From: Marinobacter zhanjiangensis
GTDB taxonomy: Bacteria > Pseudomonadota > Gammaproteobacteria > Pseudomonadales > Oleiphilaceae
Assembly (NCBI RefSeq): GCF_014651935.1
Contig: NZ_BMXV01000003.1
Span: forward strand, 1-64,000
Reading direction: 5' to 3'
Length of the DNA stretch: 64,000 bases
Shown: positions 60,488 through 64,000 of the stretch, piece by piece
How the letters are laid out: each line of letters starts with the position of its first letter
How positions within the stretch are numbered: position 1 is the first letter of the stretch
Notes under the pieces: generated by a model
Seen by the model: the letters and a program-made list of their open reading frames with translations, nothing else
What the model was told of the DNA's origin: nothing
Databases searched by the model: none
Translations under genes and position numbers: made by a program

Positions 60488-61387
60488 TCAGTAGCGTCGT
60501 GACACCACGAACTCTGCCATGCCCCTCAAAGCGCCCGCTTGCGGACCAAAGTCCGCCAAGCTTTGCTGGCACTGTAGCAACAGTGTGGCAAGGTAGTCCC
60601 GGGCCCCGTCAACCCCCATCAGGGCGGGGTAAGTCGGTTTACGGCGGGCCTGGTCGGATCCCTGGGGCTTGCCGATAACGCTGGTGTCGCCCTCGATATC
60701 CAGCAGGTCATCCTGAACCTGGAAAGCCAGCCCGATGGCCCGGGCATAGCTGGCCAGTTGCTCCTGTTGTTGCTGTCCGCCGCCTTCACCCAGCACCGAG
60801 AGTACGCCGAGGTGCACGCTGGCCTCGATCAGTGCGCCGGTCTTGCGGCGATGCATCTGCTCCAGCTGCTCGACGGAAAGCTTCTGCCCGACGGCCCCCA
60901 GGTCGATGGCCTGGCCGCCGACCATGCCGGCACTGCCGCTCGCAAGCGCCAGGCGTCGAACCATGGCCAGGCGGGTGTCGGCGGTCAGAGCCGGCTCCGT
61001 GGCCAGCCACTCAAACGCCAGGGCCTGCAGGGCGTCGCCGGCCAGGATGGCCGTTGCCTCATCGTACTGGATATGGGTCGTGGGCCGGCCACGGCGCAGT
61101 TCATCATCGTCCATGGCCGGCAGATCATCGTGAATCAGCGAGTAGGCGTGAACAAGCTCCACCGCACAGGCCGCCACCAGCGCCTGCTCCGGCTGGCCAC
61201 CAACGGCGGTGGCAGTGGCCATTACCAGGGCCGGACGGATGCGCTTGCCACCACCGAGCACACTGTAACGCATGGCAGCGTGCAGGCGGGTTGGCTCGGT
61301 GGTCTCCCCCGGCAGGCGCCGTGCAAGGCATTCGTCGGTCAGTGTGGCGCAGGTGGCAAGGAAGTCATCGGTGGAGGCTTGGTGCAT
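60488..61387 (-). CDS. ispA: Farnesyl diphosphate synthase
   Basis: The 299-residue polyprenyl synthase has the first aspartate-rich motif D87-DLPAMD93 followed by DDELRRGRPT, GGGKRIRPALV near residue 45, and the second motif QDDLLDIEGD. It makes C15 diphosphate for quinone and undecaprenyl synthesis. It follows xseB by 2 bp, and the order xseB-ispA-dxs is as in E. coli. Confidence 0.96.
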   Translation of the reverse strand: MHQASTDDFLATCATLTDECLARRLPGETTEPTRLHAAMRYSVLGGGKRIRPALVMATATAVGGQPEQALVAACAVELVHAYSLIHDDLPAMDDDELRRGRPTTHIQYDEATAILAGDALQALAFEWLATEPALTADTRLAMVRRLALASGSAGMVGGQAIDLGAVGQKLSVEQLEQMHRRKTGALIEASVHLGVLSVLGEGGGQQQQEQLASYARAIGLAFQVQDDLLDIEGDTSVIGKPQGSDQARRKPTYPALMGVDGARDYLATLLLQCQQSLADFGPQAGALRGMAEFVVSRRY

Positions 61388-61389
61388 TG

Positions 61390-61659
61390 TCAGCCTTGCT
61401 CCTCACCATCTTCCGGCGGGTGGAATGGCCGGGTTTCGAGAGTGCCATCGTCCCGCTCCACCAGCTGCTGAACCCGTTGTTCTGCCTGGCGAAGTGCCTG
61501 CTGGCATTCGCGGGTCAGTTTTACACCCCGCTCGAATGCCCCGAGGGACTGTTCCAGTGACAGCTCACCCTGTTCAAGGTCCCTGACCAACCCTTCCAGT
61601 TCCGCCAGGGACTTTTCAAAATCGGCAATGGATGTGGTGGTTTCCGGGGTATCAGCCAT
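61390..61659 (-). CDS. xseB: Exodeoxyribonuclease VII small subunit
   Basis: The 89-residue helical protein binds the large subunit Xse[44 protein letters not shown] is the family core. I chose the ATG at 61659 for its GGAGAG site; an ATG seven codons upstream is possible. It is the first gene of the set xseB-ispA-dxs. Confidence 0.93.
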   Translation of the reverse strand: MADTPETTTSIADFEKSLAELEGLVRDLEQGELSLEQSLGAFERGVKLTRECQQALRQAEQRVQQLVERDDGTLETRPFHPPEDGEEQG

Positions 61660-61804
61660 GGGGCTCTCCGTCAGCTTCACGACGCTTGTGGTTGGTTTGG
61701 CGGTAGTGTCCCGTTTGATTCATTTGTTGACCTGCTGCGAATAAACCAAAAGGGACGCCAGTATATCAGAGCGTTGTTCCGGGCCGAACCTCAAGTGCAA
61801 AGCG

Positions 61805-62584
61805 TCAGTCGTGTCTGGATTGCTGCCAGCAGAAGTGTTGCTGTTGGTCAGGCTCCGCGTCCCTGAGCCAGGTCTGTTCCGTGACCCGGATTTCGCCGCT
61901 GCGGGCCACGGTGACCACCGTGCTTGCCCGGGTGCCATACAATTCTGACTGGATAAACGGCGACGACAGAAAGCGCTCGCGCTCCAGCCCGACACCCGTG
62001 TCTGGCAGCAGATGGTCTGGTGCCGGCGAGGTGTCCTGCAGCTGATCGAGGAGAGAGTTATGTAATGTTTCAGGAGCGCTCGGGTCAGTGGCGCCCAGGG
62101 TGGCTCGCATCTGTTCCCGCAGGCGGACCAGTTTCGGCCAGGGGCTCTGCAGCAGGTGGTTGCTGAGCCCGTAGGTGCCCCGGTGCAGGCTCCGCCCGGG
62201 GTGGGCGTCGCGGTTGCTGTAGTACCAGCCTTCCCGGTCGCGCAGCTGGATCAGGTTGAAACCGGCGTAAAGGTTGCCGTTGTCAGCAAGGTGTTGCCGC
62301 ACCTCCTGTCGGGCCTGTTGCTGAATCATCAGCGGCAGCTTCCCCCGGGTCAGGCGCCCTGGTTCGCCGCTGCCCTCCCGTACATTGGTGACGGCGCTGA
62401 TCGTTCCGCCGGGGGACACTGCCAGCCAGGTGCCCCCTGAGCGCTCGTCACGGCCTGCCAGCAGGTTGGCCTCGGGCCACCAGTGCATGGGGGTGGTAGG
62501 ACGGTCATGGAATTCGTCACGGTTGGCCGCCAGTACCAGGGGATACTCGCGGTGCTGATCAATGGCAAAAAGAATAAGGCACAT
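61805..62584 (-). CDS. NRDE/TANGO2 family protein
   Basis: The 259-residue protein starts MCLILFAIDQHREYPLVLAANRDEFHDRPT, which includes the NRDE motif and a Cys2 that would be an N-terminal nucleophile in this Ntn-like fold. It continues with GGTWLAVSPGGTISAVTNVREG. The bacterial role is unknown; the human homologue TANGO2 is linked to mitochondrial and haem/lipid handling. It is upstream of xseB on the same strand with a gap of about 145 bp, and divergent from the TauE gene (86 bp). Confidence 0.88.
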   Translation of the reverse strand: MCLILFAIDQHREYPLVLAANRDEFHDRPTTPMHWWPEANLLAGRDERSGGTWLAVSPGGTISAVTNVREGSGEPGRLTRGKLPLMIQQQARQEVRQHLADNGNLYAGFNLIQLRDREGWYYSNRDAHPGRSLHRGTYGLSNHLLQSPWPKLVRLREQMRATLGATDPSAPETLHNSLLDQLQDTSPAPDHLLPDTGVGLERERFLSSPFIQSELYGTRASTVVTVARSGEIRVTEQTWLRDAEPDQQQHFCWQQSRHD

Positions 62585-62670
62585 AGTGTTCCGTCTGGTT
62601 GCGAGCGCGGGAAATGATCACCTCTGGCGTGTATGATACACGCTTTGATTTTCAACGGACGGCGGTGTTC

Positions 62671-63465
62671 ATGTCCCTGTTTCTGGTCTTCGGGCTCTAT
62701 CTGGCCCTGGGCGCGCTGGCGGGAACCCTGGCGGGCCTGTTTGGTATTGGCGGTGGCCTGGTCATTGTACCGGTGCTCATCTTCAGTTTCGGGCTGCAGG
62801 GTATCAGCGCGGATATCACTGCCCATCTGGCGGTAGGTACGTCGCTGGCGACCATTGTGTTCACCTCCATCAGTTCGATCCGCTCCCATCATCTGCAAAA
62901 AGCGGTCAGGTGGGAGCTGTTCCGGCCCATGGCGGTGGGTATCGTCGTGGGGGCCGTGCTGGGAGCCTGGACGGCATCCTTGCTGAGCGGGCCGGCACTG
63001 GAACTGATCATCGGATTTTTTGTCATCCTGGTGGGCCTGAAGATGCTGCTGGATGTCAATCCGAAAACCGCCAGGCCGGTTCCCGGTGGTGTCGGGCTGG
63101 TTGGCGCTGGTGGCGTGATCGGTTGGGGTTCAGCCATTTTCGGCATTGGCGGGGGTACCCTGACGGTACCTTTCCTGAGCTGGCGCAGTGTGCAGATGCA
63201 GCAGGCGGTGGCCACCTCCGCCGCTTGTGGCTTGCCTATCGCCATTGCCGGTGCCGCTACCAACTTCTGGACTGGCTGGGGGCATGAGTCGCTCCCGGAC
63301 TACGCGCTGGGCTTTGTCTACCTGCCGGCATTGGTCGGCATCGTCGCAACCAGTGTGATTTTCGCCCGGTTTGGCGCGGTTCTGGCCCACAAACTGGATG
63401 CCAGATTGCTGAAGCGCCTGTTCGCAATTCTGTTGCTGATTGTTGGCATCCGTTTCCTGTTCTGA
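62671..63465 (+). CDS. TauE/SafE family membrane transporter
   Basis: The 264-residue membrane protein of about eight helices has the two-fold repeat of this family: LAGTLAGLFGIGGGLVIVPVL near the start and GWGSAIFGIGGGTLTVPFLSW in the second half. Family members export or take up sulfonates, sulfite or other organic anions; the substrate here is unknown. The ATG at 62671 starts just before the first helix; earlier in-frame starts (62599, 62614) would add a charged tail. lgt follows by 9 bp. Confidence 0.88.
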   Translation: MSLFLVFGLYLALGALAGTLAGLFGIGGGLVIVPVLIFSFGLQGISADITAHLAVGTSLATIVFTSISSIRSHHLQKAVRWELFRPMAVGIVVGAVLGAWTASLLSGPALELIIGFFVILVGLKMLLDVNPKTARPVPGGVGLVGAGGVIGWGSAIFGIGGGTLTVPFLSWRSVQMQQAVATSAACGLPIAIAGAATNFWTGWGHESLPDYALGFVYLPALVGIVATSVIFARFGAVLAHKLDARLLKRLFAILLLIVGIRFLF

Positions 63466-63474
63466 GGTTTGTCC

Positions 63475-64000
63475 ATGCTGAAACACCCGCAGTTTGATCC
63501 CGTGGCGATTTCCGTCGGTCCCCTGAAAGTCCACTGGTACGGTCTGACCTACCTGGTGGGTTTCGCCGTTGGCTGGTGGCTGGGCAAGGTCCGGGCACGT
63601 AAGGAATGGACACCCCTCAATGAGGAGCAGGTCGGTGACCTGCTGTTCTATATCGCCCTGGGGGTCATCCTCGGTGGCCGTTTCGGTTATGTGGTGTTCT
63701 ACAATTTCGATCAGTTCGCGGCTGACCCGCTGTGGCTGTTACGGGTCTGGGAAGGCGGCATGGCCTTCCATGGTGGTTTGATTGGCGTCATGCTTGCCAT
63801 GTGGTGGTACGGTCGCAAAATTGGTTGCGGTTTCTTCCGCATTGCGGATTTTGTGGCGCCACTGGTACCTGTTGGCCTGGGGGCGGGGCGCATAGGCAAC
63901 TTTATCAATGGCGAGCTGTGGGGGCGGCCAACGGATATGCCCTGGGGCATGGTGTTTCCCCAGGCGCCGGACATGCTGGCCCGGCATCCGTCCCAGATCT
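63475..64000 (+). CDS. lgt: Prolipoprotein diacylglyceryl transferase (partial, runs off window)
   Basis: The first 175 codons are present. [27 protein letters not shown] at the N-terminus, [11 protein letters not shown], the [14 protein letters not shown] motif with the key histidine, and the Lgt signature [17 protein letters not shown] are seen. Lgt adds diacylglycerol to the lipobox cysteine of prolipoproteins such as LpoA in this window. The start has a GAGG site, and the gene continues beyond 64000. Confidence 0.97.
   Translation, partial: MLKHPQFDPVAISVGPLKVHWYGLTYLVGFAVGWWLGKVRARKEWTPLNEEQVGDLLFYIALGVILGGRFGYVVFYNFDQFAADPLWLLRVWEGGMAFHGGLIGVMLAMWWYGRKIGCGFFRIADFVAPLVPVGLGAGRIGNFINGELWGRPTDMPWGMVFPQAPDMLARHPSQI

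Overview
The window is a GC-rich, gene-dense stretch of a gammaproteobacterial chromosome. Its gene content and neighbourhoods (lpxC-dciA-M23 peptidase-secA-argJ-Nudix/ThiE, sspA/sspB after the bc1 genes, a full dcw cluster behind rnpB) resemble Marinobacter and related pseudomonad-like marine bacteria. The genus is an inference from layout and protein character, not a database match.

Layout. Bases 1-150 hold the 3' part of a 5S rRNA and its terminator, followed by about 390 bases without a gene. From 569 to 16155 lies a phenylacetate (paa) catabolic island. It has a PaaX repressor gene, a divergent five-component branched-chain-amino-acid-type ABC importer (livK, livH, livM, livG and a livF with an extra N-terminal hemerythrin-like domain), then, on the minus strand, two paa transcription units: paaG-paaI-paaK and paaA-B-C-D-E-Z. 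PaaK makes phenylacetyl-CoA, PaaABC(D)E epoxidises the ring with O2, PaaG isomerises the epoxide to the oxepin, PaaZ opens the ring and oxidises the aldehyde, and PaaI removes dead-end thioesters. The beta-oxidation genes paaF, paaH and paaJ are not in the window.

From 16.5 kb the content is housekeeping: leuA, a putative holD next to rimI, prfC, a TatD-family nuclease, rplM-rpsI with a structured leader, petABC (cytochrome bc1), sspA-sspB, then (minus) lpoA-yraN-diaA, and (plus) rsmI and rnpB. From 31.8 to 50 kb runs the division and cell wall cluster: mraZ-rsmH-ftsL-ftsI-murE-murF-mraY-murD-ftsW-murG-murC-ddl-ftsQ-ftsA-ftsZ-lpxC. It is preceded by a clear sigma-70 promoter and six GTGG repeats spaced 10-11 bp, as expected for an MraZ operator. 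Then come dciA (minus), an M23 peptidase gene, secA, argJ, a Nudix-ThiE fusion, moaC and ribA. On the minus strand follow a NRDE/TANGO2 gene, xseB, ispA and dxs. A TauE/SafE transporter and the start of lgt close the window.

The least ordinary items are the hemerythrin-LivF fusion beside an O2-dependent aromatic pathway, two unrelated palindromes lying on the -35 elements of the two paa promoters, a perfect 25-bp inverted copy of the 5S rRNA 3' end around its terminator, a roughly 110-bp nested palindrome between ribA and dxs, and the divergent HolD candidate. No CRISPR array, prophage, transposase or tRNA gene was seen.
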